In this document: in pieces, positions 53,775-64,000 of the stretch | How the letters are laid out: every line of letters starts with the position of its first letter | Numbering within the stretch: position 1 is the stretch's first letter | Assembly: GCF_003967355.1 (NCBI RefSeq) | Contig: NZ_BIFH01000036.1 | Location: 62,896 to 126,895, forward strand | Direction of reading: 5' to 3' | DNA: 64,000 bases | From: Embleya hyalina | Lineage (GTDB): Bacteria > Actinomycetota > Actinomycetes > Streptomycetales > Streptomycetaceae | Notes under the pieces: generated by a model | The model's input: only the letters and a program-made list of their open reading frames with translations | What the model was told of the DNA's origin: nothing | Database searches by the model: none | Translations under genes and position numbers: made by a program

Positions 53775-55412
53775 GTGAGCGGATCGAGCCGGGACGCCGC
53801 AGCCGCGCCTCGCGTGGACCCGGTCGTCGCGGGCATCGGCTTCGCCGCCGTTCTCGCCGTCGTCCTGTGGGGCGTCTTGGCGAAGGGCTCGCTCGATACG
53901 GCCGCATCGACCGGCCTCGACTGGACGATCCGCAACTTCGGCTGGTTGTTCGTCGTCGCCGCCGACCTCTTTCTGGTGCTCGCGGTGTTCATCGCCGTGT
54001 CGAAGTACGGCCGGATCCGCCTGGGCCGAGACGACGACGAACCGGAGTTCGGCACGGGCGCCTGGGTCGCGATGATGTTCAGCGCGGGCATGGGCATCGG
54101 GCTGATGTTCTACGCCGTGGCCGAGCCCATTCAGCACTTCACCACACCGCCACCGGCCTCCGGAGCGGTCCCGGAGACCCCGGGCGCGGCCGGCGCGGCG
54201 CTCGAATGGACGTTGTTCCACTGGACGTTGCACCCGTGGGCCATCTACGCGATCGCCGGCCTCGCCCTCGCGTACGCGACCTTCCGGCGCGGTCGGGGAA
54301 ATCGGGTCAGCGCGGCCTTCGTACCGCTCCTGGGTCGACACGCTGACGGTGCGGCGGGCCGGGCGATCGACCTGCTCGCCATCTTCGCGACCGTGTTCGG
54401 CTCGGCCACGAGCCTCGGCCTCGGTGCCCTCCAGGTGGCCAAGGGTCTCGACCTCACCACTGACATCGAGGACACCTCCACACTGCACGTGGTGATCATC
54501 GTGGCCCTGACGGCCGCGTTCGTGGTGTCCGCGTTCAGCGGGATCCATCGCGGTGTCAAGTGGCTCAGTACCGCGAACGTGCTGCTCGCGCTGGTGCTCA
54601 TGCTCTTCGTCTTCGTGGTCGGCCCGACGGTGTACGTCCTCGGCGTGTTGCCGGCCTCGGTCGGCAGCTACCTCAACAACCTGCTGACCACGGCGACCCG
54701 CACCGGAACCTTCGGCGGCGACGCGTGGATGGCCTCCTGGACGATCTTCTACTGGGCATGGTGGCTTTCCTGGGCCCCCTTCGTGGGGACGTTCATCGCA
54801 CGCATCTCGCGCGGCCGGACGGTCCGTCAGTTCGTGATCGGCGTACTGCTCGTCCCCAGCGGCGCGAGCACCGTGTGGTTCGCGGTGATGGGCGGGACCG
54901 CGCTGCGGATGCAGCAGACCGGCACGGCCGACCTGGTGGCCAAGGTCGCCGAGGGGCCGGAGTCGGGGCTGTTCGCGATGCTGGACGCACTGCCCCTGTA
55001 CGGCGTCACCGCGACCGTGACGATGGTCCTGGTCGCGCTGTACTTCGTCACCGGGGCCGACTCGGCGTCGCTGGTGCTCGGTTCGCTGACCAGCCGGGGC
55101 TCGCTCAGGCCGGGTCGCCTGCTGGTGGTCGTATGGGGCACCCTGATCGGCGCGGTCGCCGCAGTACTCCTGGTCGCGGGCGGGCTCAAGTCCCTCCAGC
55201 AGGCGACCATCCTGGTCGCGTTGCCGTTCGTGTTGGTGATGATGGCGTTGTGTGTCGCGCTGTTGAAGGACCTGAACAGCGATTCGATGGTCGCCGCGGG
55301 GCCGCGGCGGATGCGGGCACGCGGTCTGTCGGACGCGGTACGCACGGCGGTGGGCGTCGAAGACGACGGTGTCGAGGCCGAGGCCTTCCATCGACACCAC
55401 GGCGGGATCTGA
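53775..55412 (+). CDS. BCCT-family betaine/choline/carnitine transporter
   Basis: A 545-residue membrane protein with twelve TM helices that takes up a quaternary ammonium compatible solute with Na+ or H+. The glycine-rich substrate stretch AGMGIGLMFYAVAEP (about 99-113) and the family signature WTIFYWAWWLSWAPFVG (about 321-337) followed by IARISRGRT are present. GTG 53775 has AAAAGGA upstream. Monocistronic: a hairpin terminator follows in the convergent gap. Probably osmoprotectant uptake, in line with the potassium genes at the left end but not linked to them. Confidence 0.94.
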   Translation: MSGSSRDAAAAPRVDPVVAGIGFAAVLAVVLWGVLAKGSLDTAASTGLDWTIRNFGWLFVVAADLFLVLAVFIAVSKYGRIRLGRDDDEPEFGTGAWVAMMFSAGMGIGLMFYAVAEPIQHFTTPPPASGAVPETPGAAGAALEWTLFHWTLHPWAIYAIAGLALAYATFRRGRGNRVSAAFVPLLGRHADGAAGRAIDLLAIFATVFGSATSLGLGALQVAKGLDLTTDIEDTSTLHVVIIVALTAAFVVSAFSGIHRGVKWLSTANVLLALVLMLFVFVVGPTVYVLGVLPASVGSYLNNLLTTATRTGTFGGDAWMASWTIFYWAWWLSWAPFVGTFIARISRGRTVRQFVIGVLLVPSGASTVWFAVMGGTALRMQQTGTADLVAKVAEGPESGLFAMLDALPLYGVTATVTMVLVALYFVTGADSASLVLGSLTSRGSLRPGRLLVVVWGTLIGAVAAVLLVAGGLKSLQQATILVALPFVLVMMALCVALLKDLNSDSMVAAGPRRMRARGLSDAVRTAVGVEDDGVEAEAFHRHHGGI

Positions 55413-55560
55413 GCGCGCCGATCCGACTCGCGGGCGTCGTCGTGGCGGGCACGCGGGCACCGTTCGCCGAGACGTCCATGCGTCTGGTGCCGGACGCGAA
55501 ACGCCGAGGCGGATGCACGAGGTCTACATGCGCTCGCTCGCGGTGGATTCGCCGACGGTG

Positions 55561-55590
55561 TCGACCGCCGCCGAAACCGGCGGCGGTCGA
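55561..55590. terminator. Perfect hairpin between convergent genes
   Basis: TCGACCGCCGCCG and CGGCGGCGGTCGA form a 13-bp perfect stem with an AAAC loop, in the gap between the BCCT gene and the AMIN-like gene. Confidence 0.85.
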
Positions 55591-55669
55591 ACGGCGGACG
55601 ACCACGTGATCGAGAGCCGGTCGCGGCGACCGAGCGGTCGACTCCAGATCGGCTCCGGACATCGATCGA

Positions 55670-56170
55670 TCAGCGCTGGACGTCGATCACGATGCGGCTC
55701 GGGTTGGTCAGAACGGACGTGACCACCTGGTGCACATTGCTCTTGTAACCGATGCCGACCTTGAGCTTGCCCTCGAAGTCGCAGGTGATCGCGTATCCGG
55801 TGAGCGAGGGCAGGTTGGTCGTCACCTGGCGCGGGCCCGTGTAGGTGGGGTTGCCGTTGTCGTCGTGGGCGGCGCTCGCGATGTCCAGTTCGAGGTACTC
55901 GGCGCTGTTGGGGAAGCTGATCGGCTTCCCGCTCGCGCACTGGTAGAGCTCGTTGCTCGTGGTGCTCCCGTAGGCGGGAACGCCGGCGGAGAAGTCGAGG
56001 ACCACGCGGTCGTAGGTGGCGTGTTCCCCGGTGCGGATGTTGGTGAGGTAGGTGGCGCCGGCGGCCTGCGCCGTTCCGGACAACACGGTCGTCGCGGCGA
56101 TGCCGACGACGGCGGCGACACCGAGCGCGGAGCGGACGAGATGGCGACGAGGGACGGACACAACAGCCAT
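55670..56170 (-). CDS. Secreted AMIN-like domain protein
   Basis: A 166-residue exported protein. The signal peptide (about 1-37) ends GTAQAAGA. The mature domain resembles AMIN-like proteins of actinomycetes: TYDRVVLDFSAGVPAYG, a central strand YLELDIASAAH, GYAITCDFEGKLKVGIGYKS and the ending PSRIVIDVQR. Two cysteines may form a disulfide. ATG 56170 has GGAGG 5 bp upstream. AMIN domains help localise proteins to peptidoglycan; the role here is inferred from the family. Divergent from the I36-like gene. Confidence 0.78.
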   Translation of the reverse strand: MAVVSVPRRHLVRSALGVAAVVGIAATTVLSGTAQAAGATYLTNIRTGEHATYDRVVLDFSAGVPAYGSTTSNELYQCASGKPISFPNSAEYLELDIASAAHDDNGNPTYTGPRQVTTNLPSLTGYAITCDFEGKLKVGIGYKSNVHQVVTSVLTNPSRIVIDVQR

Positions 56171-56364
56171 GACAGCCTCCGAGTAAAGCCGATATCTACA
56201 CCGACGAAACGTTTCGCACCTCGGTTCCCGGATGCTGGATATTGATCTTCAGTGCACTCTTTAGAGCTAATTCACCGCCATTCGCATGCGTTTCCCCCCC
56301 TCCACGAGCGACCGTGGAAGCACGTCGGAACCGGGGCACGGATTCGACGAACGGGGAACATCCC

Positions 56365-56751
56365 ATGAACCGCACGCGACGTCGTCTTGTCTGCGCGCTG
56401 GCCCTGACCACAAGCCTGTTGACCGCGGTGGGAGCGCCCGGCGCATCCGCCGACACCACCGCGGCATCGGCGTGCGCGCCCGGGCAGGTGTGCTTCTGGC
56501 CCTCTCCGGGCTTTGCGGGCGTACCGACGGTGACCTTCGAATTGGCCAATTCCAACGTGGAGCAGTGCGTGTCCCTTCCCGAGGGGGTCGACGCCCTTTC
56601 CTTCGCGAACCGCATGGATCGCTACGTGACGATGTATCAGAGCCGGGAGTGCGCCACGGAAGGCGACTTCAGTACCTATCCGGGCGAGGGCGTCTTCGTC
56701 CCCGATGTGCCGTTCACGGTACGGGCGTTCGAGGTCTGGGAGAAGCCGTGA
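56365..56751 (+). CDS. Secreted peptidase-inhibitor-I36/crystallin-like protein
   Basis: A 128-residue exported protein. The signal peptide (about 1-30, LVCALALTTSLLTAVGAPGASA) is followed by CAPGQVCFWPSPGFAG, the beginning typical of I36 (Streptomyces metalloproteinase inhibitor) and related small crystallin-like proteins, then ALSFANRMDRYVTMYQSREC. Four cysteines fit two disulfides. ATG 56365 has GGGGAA about 6 bp upstream; in-frame sequence before it is not signal-like. It ends 19 bp from the convergent kinase gene. Inhibitory activity is unproven. Confidence 0.75.
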   Translation: MNRTRRRLVCALALTTSLLTAVGAPGASADTTAASACAPGQVCFWPSPGFAGVPTVTFELANSNVEQCVSLPEGVDALSFANRMDRYVTMYQSRECATEGDFSTYPGEGVFVPDVPFTVRAFEVWEKP

Positions 56752-56770
56752 CCGCAGCTCGCACCGCCGG

Positions 56771-58654
56771 TCACCCTTGGGTGCCCGAGTAGCCCGAGAA
56801 GTCGAAGGACGCGGCGATCCGATCGACCGTCGCGTCCAGCCTCGGCGGCATCGCGAAGGTCTCGATCGAGAGCTTCGTGACCGGCAACCACCACACCCGT
56901 GGGTGATAGGAGGAGCCGTTGTCACAACCGGCCGTCCAGCGCCGGTAGTCGGCGGACTTGTTCCCGACCGGGCGCAGGCCTCGTTCCACGATCGTCGAGG
57001 ACGTGGTCAGCGCGCTGCCGCGAGGGATGGTGCCGCGGCACCACGCGTCGCCCTGCCAGACCCACCCGGAGCCGGATTCGAGGTCCAGCGCCCGCCCCCA
57101 TTCGTCACCGGGCGGGTCCGGCAGGCGGATCTCCACACCGTCCACCGCGCACCCGTCGTTGGGGCGACCCAGGAGCGCGGTGGGCGGCAACACGCACACC
57201 ACGTTCGGGCCGTCCGTGCCCTGCTCGACGGTCCAGCCCGCAGGCACGGCGAACGTGATGCCCCGGAGGCTGTGCCGCGTCTCACCGCCGGAGTTCGGCG
57301 GTACCGCCGGGGCGCGGGTCCCGGCGGTCGTGGGTACGGCCGCGGTGGTGGGCGCGGTACCGCCGGCGGTATCGCCGCCCGATGACGCGCGTCCTGCGGC
57401 GGAGGGAGGGGTCGAGGGGGTGCCCGTGGTCGGTGGGTCGGTCCGATGGGCGGCGGGGGAGGTGTCGTCGACAAGCCTGGGCACGGCCACCGCCGTACCC
57501 AGGGCCAGCAGGCAGGCCAGGACGGCGGCCGCGATCGGGCCCGCGCGACCGCGCCCGCGGGGTTCGGCGGAGGGCGCCGCCCAGGGTGAGGACGCGTAGG
57601 TCGGTATGTGGCTCGGCGGCGGTGCGGGGGCGGCCGTGTCATGGGGCGGATGCGTGGGCAGCGGGTGGGTGGCCGACGGGCGCGAGTCGCCTGCTGGGGC
57701 AGCGGGGTGGGGCGGGGCGGCAGGCGGGGGAGCCGGTGTGGGCGGGCCGGACGCCGCGGGAGCGGGTAAGGAGCCGGCGTCCGCCCGGTGGGCGGGAAGC
57801 ATCGTGGTGACGGCTTCGGGGAGCCATGTGTCCGGGGCCGAGTGCGCGTCCACGCCGAGTGCTTGGAGGTAGGTCAGTACCTGTGCGGCGGGTGGGCGGT
57901 CCTCGGGATCTTTGGCCAGACAGGACCGGATCAGGCCTCGGAGTTCGCGCGGAACACCGTCCAGATCCGGCTCGCCGTGCACGACGCGGTACACCACGGC
58001 CTCCACACGGCCGCCTCCGAAGGGTGGCCGGCCGGTCGAGGCGTAGGCCAGGACGCCACCGAGCGCGAACACATCCCCCGCGGGCCCCACTTCGATGTCG
58101 AGCGCCTGCTCGGGGGCGAGATAGCCGGGGGAGCCGATGGTGCTGCCGGTGCGCGTCAGCGCGGTCTGCTCGCCGATCCGCGAGATGCCGAAGTCGATCA
58201 CGCGCGGGCCGTCCTCGGCCAACAGCACGTTGGACGGCTTCAGGTCCCGATGCACCACCCCCGCGGTGTGCAGCGCGGCCAAGGCCTCGGCGAGGCCGCC
58301 GGCCAACACCCGTACAGCCTCGAGGGGCAGCGGTCCCTGCTCGGCCACCGCCGCGTGCAACGACGGCCCGGGTATGTAGGCGGTGGACAACCACGGCTCG
58401 TCGGCATCGGCGTCGGCGTCCAGCACGGGTGCGGTGAAGAAGCCCTGCACCCGACGAGCGACGTCGATCTCGCGCCGGAACCTGGCCCGGAAGTCGGGGT
58501 CCTGGGCCAGATCGGCGTGAATCACCTTCACCGCGACGGGCCGTCCACCGGGCGATCGGCCCAGATAGACCCGTCCCATACCGCCGGCGCCGAGTCGGCC
58601 ATGGATCGTATAGGGCCCGATCCTCGTCGGATCGCCGGCTTGGAGCTCGCGCAT
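56771..58654 (-). CDS. Membrane Ser/Thr protein kinase with extracytoplasmic domain
   Basis: A 627-residue receptor-type Hanks kinase. The kinase domain (about 12-270) has LGAGGMGRVYLG, Lys43 in VAVKVI, HRDLKPSN with Asp137, DFG at 154-156 and APE at 180-182, all intact. A Pro/Ala/Thr-rich juxtamembrane region (about 285-365) leads to a TM helix at about 371-393 and an external Thr/Pro linker. The outer domain (about 450-620) has four cysteines (VVCVLP, DGCAVDG, AWCRGT and AGCDNG) and is not a PASTA array. The minus-strand start has GGGGGAA. Ligand and substrates unknown; the SPOR-like gene lies upstream on the same strand. Confidence 0.94.
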   Translation of the reverse strand: MRELQAGDPTRIGPYTIHGRLGAGGMGRVYLGRSPGGRPVAVKVIHADLAQDPDFRARFRREIDVARRVQGFFTAPVLDADADADEPWLSTAYIPGPSLHAAVAEQGPLPLEAVRVLAGGLAEALAALHTAGVVHRDLKPSNVLLAEDGPRVIDFGISRIGEQTALTRTGSTIGSPGYLAPEQALDIEVGPAGDVFALGGVLAYASTGRPPFGGGRVEAVVYRVVHGEPDLDGVPRELRGLIRSCLAKDPEDRPPAAQVLTYLQALGVDAHSAPDTWLPEAVTTMLPAHRADAGSLPAPAASGPPTPAPPPAAPPHPAAPAGDSRPSATHPLPTHPPHDTAAPAPPPSHIPTYASSPWAAPSAEPRGRGRAGPIAAAVLACLLALGTAVAVPRLVDDTSPAAHRTDPPTTGTPSTPPSAAGRASSGGDTAGGTAPTTAAVPTTAGTRAPAVPPNSGGETRHSLRGITFAVPAGWTVEQGTDGPNVVCVLPPTALLGRPNDGCAVDGVEIRLPDPPGDEWGRALDLESGSGWVWQGDAWCRGTIPRGSALTTSSTIVERGLRPVGNKSADYRRWTAGCDNGSSYHPRVWWLPVTKLSIETFAMPPRLDATVDRIAASFDFSGYSGTQG

Positions 58655-58732
58655 CGATTCCCCCTGAGTCGATGGGTGTCCCTGCCCCCGCGACGCCGAC
58701 CCCCCGGTCGACCACTTGCCCGGCGACCGCCG

Positions 58733-59254
58733 TCAGCGCGGCGCGTGCGTCACGAGGTCGAGCAGATCCTGCCGGCGCATGACCGCCCGCGGGTCCCGAA
58801 TCCGCAACGTGACGGCGGCGCGGGTGAGATGGTCCCGGGCCCGGCCGGGTGCGGACACGGGATGGTCGGCATGCCCGGATCCGGCATCGGCCCCCGACTC
58901 CCGCTCTCCGGCGGCGGGTTCGGCGGTGTCCCACGCGGCGCGGAACACGGTCGCGATGGTGTCGGGCTCCAACCAAGAGTCGTCCCGCGACGATTCGCCG
59001 ACCCGCTGAAACGCGGCGAGGAACGCGGCGGCCGAAGGCTCCGGATCCGCCGACAGCGCCTCGATCAGGTCCGCGGCGTCGGCCGGCGTCGGACAGGTCG
59101 GGACGGGTGGCCCGGCCACCCAGTACATCTGCTTGTGCGGCAACCCGGATTCGATCACCAACCGCCCGGCGATCGCGCCGACCCGGTCGGCGTAACCCCG
59201 GATTCGGAAACGTGCGCCATTGTCGTCCTGGCGCCACGGCTCCCACTCGTTCAT
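58733..59254 (-). CDS. Small SPOR-like protein
   Basis: A 173-residue soluble protein. Its first 50 residues (WRQDDNGARFRIRGYADRVGA, then LPHKQMYWVAGP) resemble the short SPOR-like proteins of Streptomyces with the WxxRQDDNGN and HKQxYWV pattern. The rest is Ala/Asp-rich and helical without recognised motifs. ATG 59254 is chosen over an in-frame start three codons upstream to give the MNEWEPWRQ beginning. It precedes the kinase gene on the same strand with a 78-bp gap. Role unknown. Confidence 0.6.
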   Translation of the reverse strand: MNEWEPWRQDDNGARFRIRGYADRVGAIAGRLVIESGLPHKQMYWVAGPPVPTCPTPADAADLIEALSADPEPSAAAFLAAFQRVGESSRDDSWLEPDTIATVFRAAWDTAEPAAGERESGADAGSGHADHPVSAPGRARDHLTRAAVTLRIRDPRAVMRRQDLLDLVTHAPR

Positions 59255-59323
59255 GCGACACAATGTCCCTCGTTCGAGTGATCACCGGGCGCGGCAACGC
59301 GACACTCCGCTCCAATACATCGC

Positions 59324-61424
<2,101 letters not shown>

Positions 61425-61470
61425 TGATCATCCACGGCCCGGGCCCGCGATGTGCCTCGATGCGGCCCGC

Positions 61471-61968
61471 CTACGCGGCACCGCTGCGCAGCAGCGCCAC
61501 CACCCCGTCCACGCCCTCACTGCGCAGCCGCTCCACCACGCGTACGCCCTCGAGGCGGGTCTTCATGTCCTGCGGGGTCAGGCCTCGCTCCAGGCACGCG
61601 GCCGCGAGCTTGAACTCGGTGGGCAGGATGCCGGCGGTCAGCCAGGCCAACACCTGGGCCGCCGTCAGGTCCAGCTGGGTCCAACTCGTCGCCATCGCGT
61701 GGCGCTGCTCGGGAGTGGTCCGGGGGTCGATCTGCTTGATCACCCGACCGATGTCGAGTACGCGCGTAGCGTCCCGATTGGGAGCCGCCGTGGGCGCCGG
61801 CGCCGGGATTACCGCGCGCGGCACCGACTGCGCCTGACGGCGCTGCTGCGGCGGCTGGTGTTGTCGATTGGACCGGGTCGGCGTTTCCGAACTGCGCCGA
61901 CGAGGCCGCCGACCGTCGAGGAGATTGGCCAGCATGGCCTGTTCGACGGCATCGAGATCTTCCACCAC
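61471..61968 (-). CDS. Hypothetical protein
   Basis: A 165-residue soluble protein, not recognised. The N-terminal 20 residues (EDLDAVEQAMLANLLDG) are helical, then a Gln/Arg/Pro-rich disordered stretch (about 20-60), and a C-terminal helical domain (TPEQRHAMATSWTQLDLTAAQ through LRSEGVDGVVALL). GTG start with a weak ribosome site. It is divergent from the GHKL ATPase gene and 84 bp upstream of the MFS gene on the same strand. Confidence 0.6.
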   Translation of the reverse strand: MVEDLDAVEQAMLANLLDGRRPRRRSSETPTRSNRQHQPPQQRRQAQSVPRAVIPAPAPTAAPNRDATRVLDIGRVIKQIDPRTTPEQRHAMATSWTQLDLTAAQVLAWLTAGILPTEFKLAAACLERGLTPQDMKTRLEGVRVVERLRSEGVDGVVALLRSGAA

Positions 61969-62207
61969 AGGTAGTCACCCTTCTGGAATCCGCACCGTGC
62001 ACAATCCGGTCATTCGCGAAGGAATGCCGTTGTTCGGCGCTCACAATCACACGCCGGGAGGGACGTGGACTGCGATGGTCTTGCCCATGTCGACCTTCGC
62101 TCACACACGCGACCGATCATCGAATCGTAGCGATGTGACGAATCGTCAACCGTGCGCCCGCAAGCGCGCCGGTCAGTACGCTGAGGCGCGGTGCCGAAAG
62201 GGGTGAC

Positions 62208-62630
62208 ATGGGAACGGGATACGAGCGATCCTGCTGGTTCACCCTGCCCGCCCAACCCGCCTCCGTCGCCCAGGCCCGGCGCGCCCTCGCAGACCATTTG
62301 ACCTATTGGGGACTGCCCTACGGGCACGACCTGGGCTACGCCCTCAAGTTGGTCGCCTCCGAACTGATCACCAACTCCGTCGAACACGCGGCCGTACTGT
62401 CGCCGGAGGTCTCGGTGACGTGCACCGTGCACGACGGCTGGCTGTGGCTGGGTGTTCGCGACCGCCATCCCTACCGTCCGGTCGCCCTGTTGGAAACGGT
62501 CGACGACACGTCGGGCCGCGGTCTGCTGATCGTCCGCAACATCGTCACCGAACTCGCCGGTCAGATTCACATCGAGGCCCACCCGGACGGCAAGACGTTG
62601 TGGGTGATCCTGCCGTGGCCGGTCGCCTGA
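62208..62630 (+). CDS. GHKL ATP-binding protein, anti-sigma-factor kinase type
   Basis: A 140-residue stand-alone ATPase of the HATPase_c_2/RsbW-like group that is abundant in Streptomyces. The N-box is ELITNSVEHA (about 62-71), the G1 position DRHPYRP (about 85-91) and the G2 region SGRGLLIVRNI (about 103-113). ATG 62208 has AAAGGGG 6 bp upstream. Such proteins phosphorylate anti-anti-sigma factors or bind sigma factors; no partner gene is adjacent, so the target is unknown. Confidence 0.9.
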   Translation: MGTGYERSCWFTLPAQPASVAQARRALADHLTYWGLPYGHDLGYALKLVASELITNSVEHAAVLSPEVSVTCTVHDGWLWLGVRDRHPYRPVALLETVDDTSGRGLLIVRNIVTELAGQIHIEAHPDGKTLWVILPWPVA

Positions 62631-63394
62631 TCCCTCTCCGCGGCGGTGCGGGCGTACCACGCCCGCGGTGACGCCGTGCGGCCGAACTCGTCGTAGAGAC
62701 GCGTGAGATCGGCCGAGTCGGACGGGTGATGGAGCGCCCTGCGGGTGCGGGCTCCCGTGCGGACGCGCGGAATGGACGGGTGTTCCCTTGCGCGTGCGAC
62801 CCTCGGCGCCTGCGGGACAGGGGCGTTCGTATCGTAACCGCATGACGGCGATGCGTGATGGCGATCGACGGATCACGCGATCGTCGCGGGGATATCCTCC
62901 ACAAGTGCCCCGAGGCGTCCCGAAGTGGTGCAAGCTCCTTGTGGAAGTGAGGGGTGCGCCGCTTGGCTTCCCCTCGTCCGTCCCGATCGCCACGCCGGCG
63001 GAGGGGCGGATCCGCCCAGGCCCACGGGCATGTTCGCGGGCCGGCGAGGGCGGACGGAAAACCGGCTCGGAGCCGCCTGTTCCGGCCGTAGACGTCGCTC
63101 CTACCGGGAGGTTCGTATCGTGCGGAGGATTCCTCCGGACCGCTCGGTGGCGACGTTTCGGGCGGCGGTTCGCACCCGCGATCGGTGCCGTGCCCGCCGG
63201 CGTCGCGGATCATGACGAGGGGTCGCCATCGCGCAAAGCCCGCACACGCGGGCCCGTCGCGGGACATGATTCTGATAACCGACGGATTGCCGTACGGTGA
63301 ACGTCCCTCGGAGCGGTGGCGAATGGACCGCGTCCACGACCCGAACCGTAGTCCGTCCCACGGCCGTGCAGACCAGGGGAGGTACGTACCGCAC
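62631..63394. other. 764-bp gap before siderophore synthetase
   Basis: No convincing gene was found here. ORFs in several frames lack ribosome sites and the codon pattern of neighbouring genes, and their translations are Arg/Gly/Pro-rich. A palindromic iron-box (TTAGGTTAGGCTCACCTAA type) was looked for by eye before 63395 and not seen. GGGGAGGT just before 63395 serves as ribosome site for the siderophore gene. Confidence 0.5.
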
Positions 63395-64000
63395 ATGTCG
63401 ACATCCGCGGAGGCGCTTCCGGAGCCGGCGCGACCGGGCAGCCCTCGAAAGCCCACCCCGGGGCCCGCCGGCGACGAACCCTCGCCGGCGCGCGACCATC
63501 CGGCCCACGTCGAACCCGAACACCCGCGCACCGGCGCGGTACTCGGCGCCGCGCGGCACTCCGGCCCCGGCGACCGGGTCTCGACCGATCCGCTGCTCGA
63601 TCCCGTGCCGGCGCGCGCCGCCGATCACGCGGCCATCGAAAATCTGCTGCGCTGCCGCATCCGCGAGAGCGGAACGGTGGTACCGGCGGACGGCCCGTTA
63701 CGGCTTCCGTTGCCCGCGACCGCCAGCACCGTCGTCGCGCCGATCCTGTATCGATCCGAGACGGGCATGCACCGATTCGGACCGGTCCGACTGAGCAGCG
63801 GCGTCGCACTGGACGCCACCACGCTGGCGGTCCTGCTCGCGATCGAGGCCGCGCACGGTCGCGTCGGCTCGATCACCGCGATCGCCGACATGACGGATCG
63901 GGTCATCGACTCGACCCGGCGGATCGCACACCACCTCTCGGAGCGTCGCAAGTCGCCCGAGAACATCGCCGGAACCACGCCATTCCTGAGCACCGAGCAG
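63395..64000 (+). CDS. IucA/IucC-family NIS siderophore synthetase (3' partial)
   Basis: The frame is open to the window end, giving the first 202 residues of what should be about 600. NIS synthetases condense citrate or its derivatives with amines to build siderophores such as desferrioxamine- or aerobactin-type chelators. After a Pro/Arg-rich, probably disordered N-terminus (1-70), ADHAAIENLLRCRIRESG and the stretch RRIAHHLSERRKSPENIAG followed by TTPFLSTEQ match the N-terminal domain of IucA/IucC proteins; the ATP-site motif HPxxKxR lies beyond the end. ATG 63395 has GGGGAGGT upstream. Confidence 0.85.
   Translation, partial: MSTSAEALPEPARPGSPRKPTPGPAGDEPSPARDHPAHVEPEHPRTGAVLGAARHSGPGDRVSTDPLLDPVPARAADHAAIENLLRCRIRESGTVVPADGPLRLPLPATASTVVAPILYRSETGMHRFGPVRLSSGVALDATTLAVLLAIEAAHGRVGSITAIADMTDRVIDSTRRIAHHLSERRKSPENIAGTTPFLSTEQ

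Noticed and set aside
53084-54346. 420-codon ORF crossing from the helicase-like gene into the BCCT gene
   Set aside because: Out of frame with two well-supported genes; its translation is Arg/Pro/Ala-rich noise.
62788-63300. 170-codon ORF in the gap before the siderophore gene
   Set aside because: No ribosome site, Arg/Pro/Gly-rich translation with no motif, and codon bias unlike neighbours.

Overview
The window is very GC-rich, almost every codon ends in G or C, GTG starts are common and antisense ORFs are abundant. Together with the gene content (Hen1/Pnkp RNA repair, TPR-type regulators, an F420-type oxidoreductase, Ser/Thr kinase, TerD proteins, WXG-type proteins, a metalloprotease-inhibitor-like protein and an NIS siderophore synthetase) this points to a chromosome segment of a filamentous actinomycete, most likely a member of the Streptomycetaceae (Streptomyces, Embleya or Yinghuangia type). 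No rRNA, tRNA, insertion sequence, phage or CRISPR array was seen.

Layout. 1-7435: kdpA (5' end cut off), kdpB, kdpC and the sensor/regulator pair kdpDE, one operon for high-affinity K+ uptake. 7592-15946: a block conserved with mycobacteria (OB-fold protein, DUF3159 membrane protein, two TrkA-type K+ channel regulators, APC permease, Fe-S rRNA uridine methyltransferase), here interrupted by an HTH-TPR regulator at 9206. With Kdp this makes the first 16 kb a potassium-centred region. 16151-19550: a divergent pair of WXG/EspC-like proteins, a regulatory gap holding two perfect DnaA boxes, a hypothetical gene and an LLM-class oxidoreductase.

19673-33118: the most striking part, an enlarged phosphate-type (Pst-like) ABC locus. 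Two permeases and an ATPase are encoded with four substrate-binding-type proteins (two small secreted paralogues, one with a C-terminal membrane anchor, one of 758 residues with an anchor), two further secreted or surface proteins (one ending in an LAHTG sortase signal with a long Thr/Gly stalk) and a two-TM protein with a sortase fold that lacks both the catalytic His and Cys. The divergent halves share a 352-bp regulatory region with inverted repeats.

33096-39183: a DUF1508-like protein, a MerR regulator and the Hen1-Pnkp RNA repair operon. 39460-44478: a complete arginine deiminase cluster (antiporter, arcA, arcB, arcC) that can make ATP from arginine. 44707-50265: a hypothetical protein, a double TerD-domain protein and a three-gene ABC-2 exporter. 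50473-55412: a large helicase-nuclease-like protein with altered motifs and repeat expansions, then a BCCT betaine/choline transporter. 55670-64000: secreted AMIN-like and I36 inhibitor-like proteins, a membrane Ser/Thr kinase, a SPOR-like protein, hypotheticals, a DHA2 drug exporter with a consensus promoter, a GHKL anti-sigma-type ATPase and, cut by the window end, an IucA/IucC siderophore synthetase.

Strong GC-rich hairpins lie at many gene ends. Several genes appear to be leaderless, with a -10 hexamer exactly 7 nt before the start codon. A hexanucleotide Ala/Gly/Pro-coding repeat family has spread into several unrelated genes and one gap.
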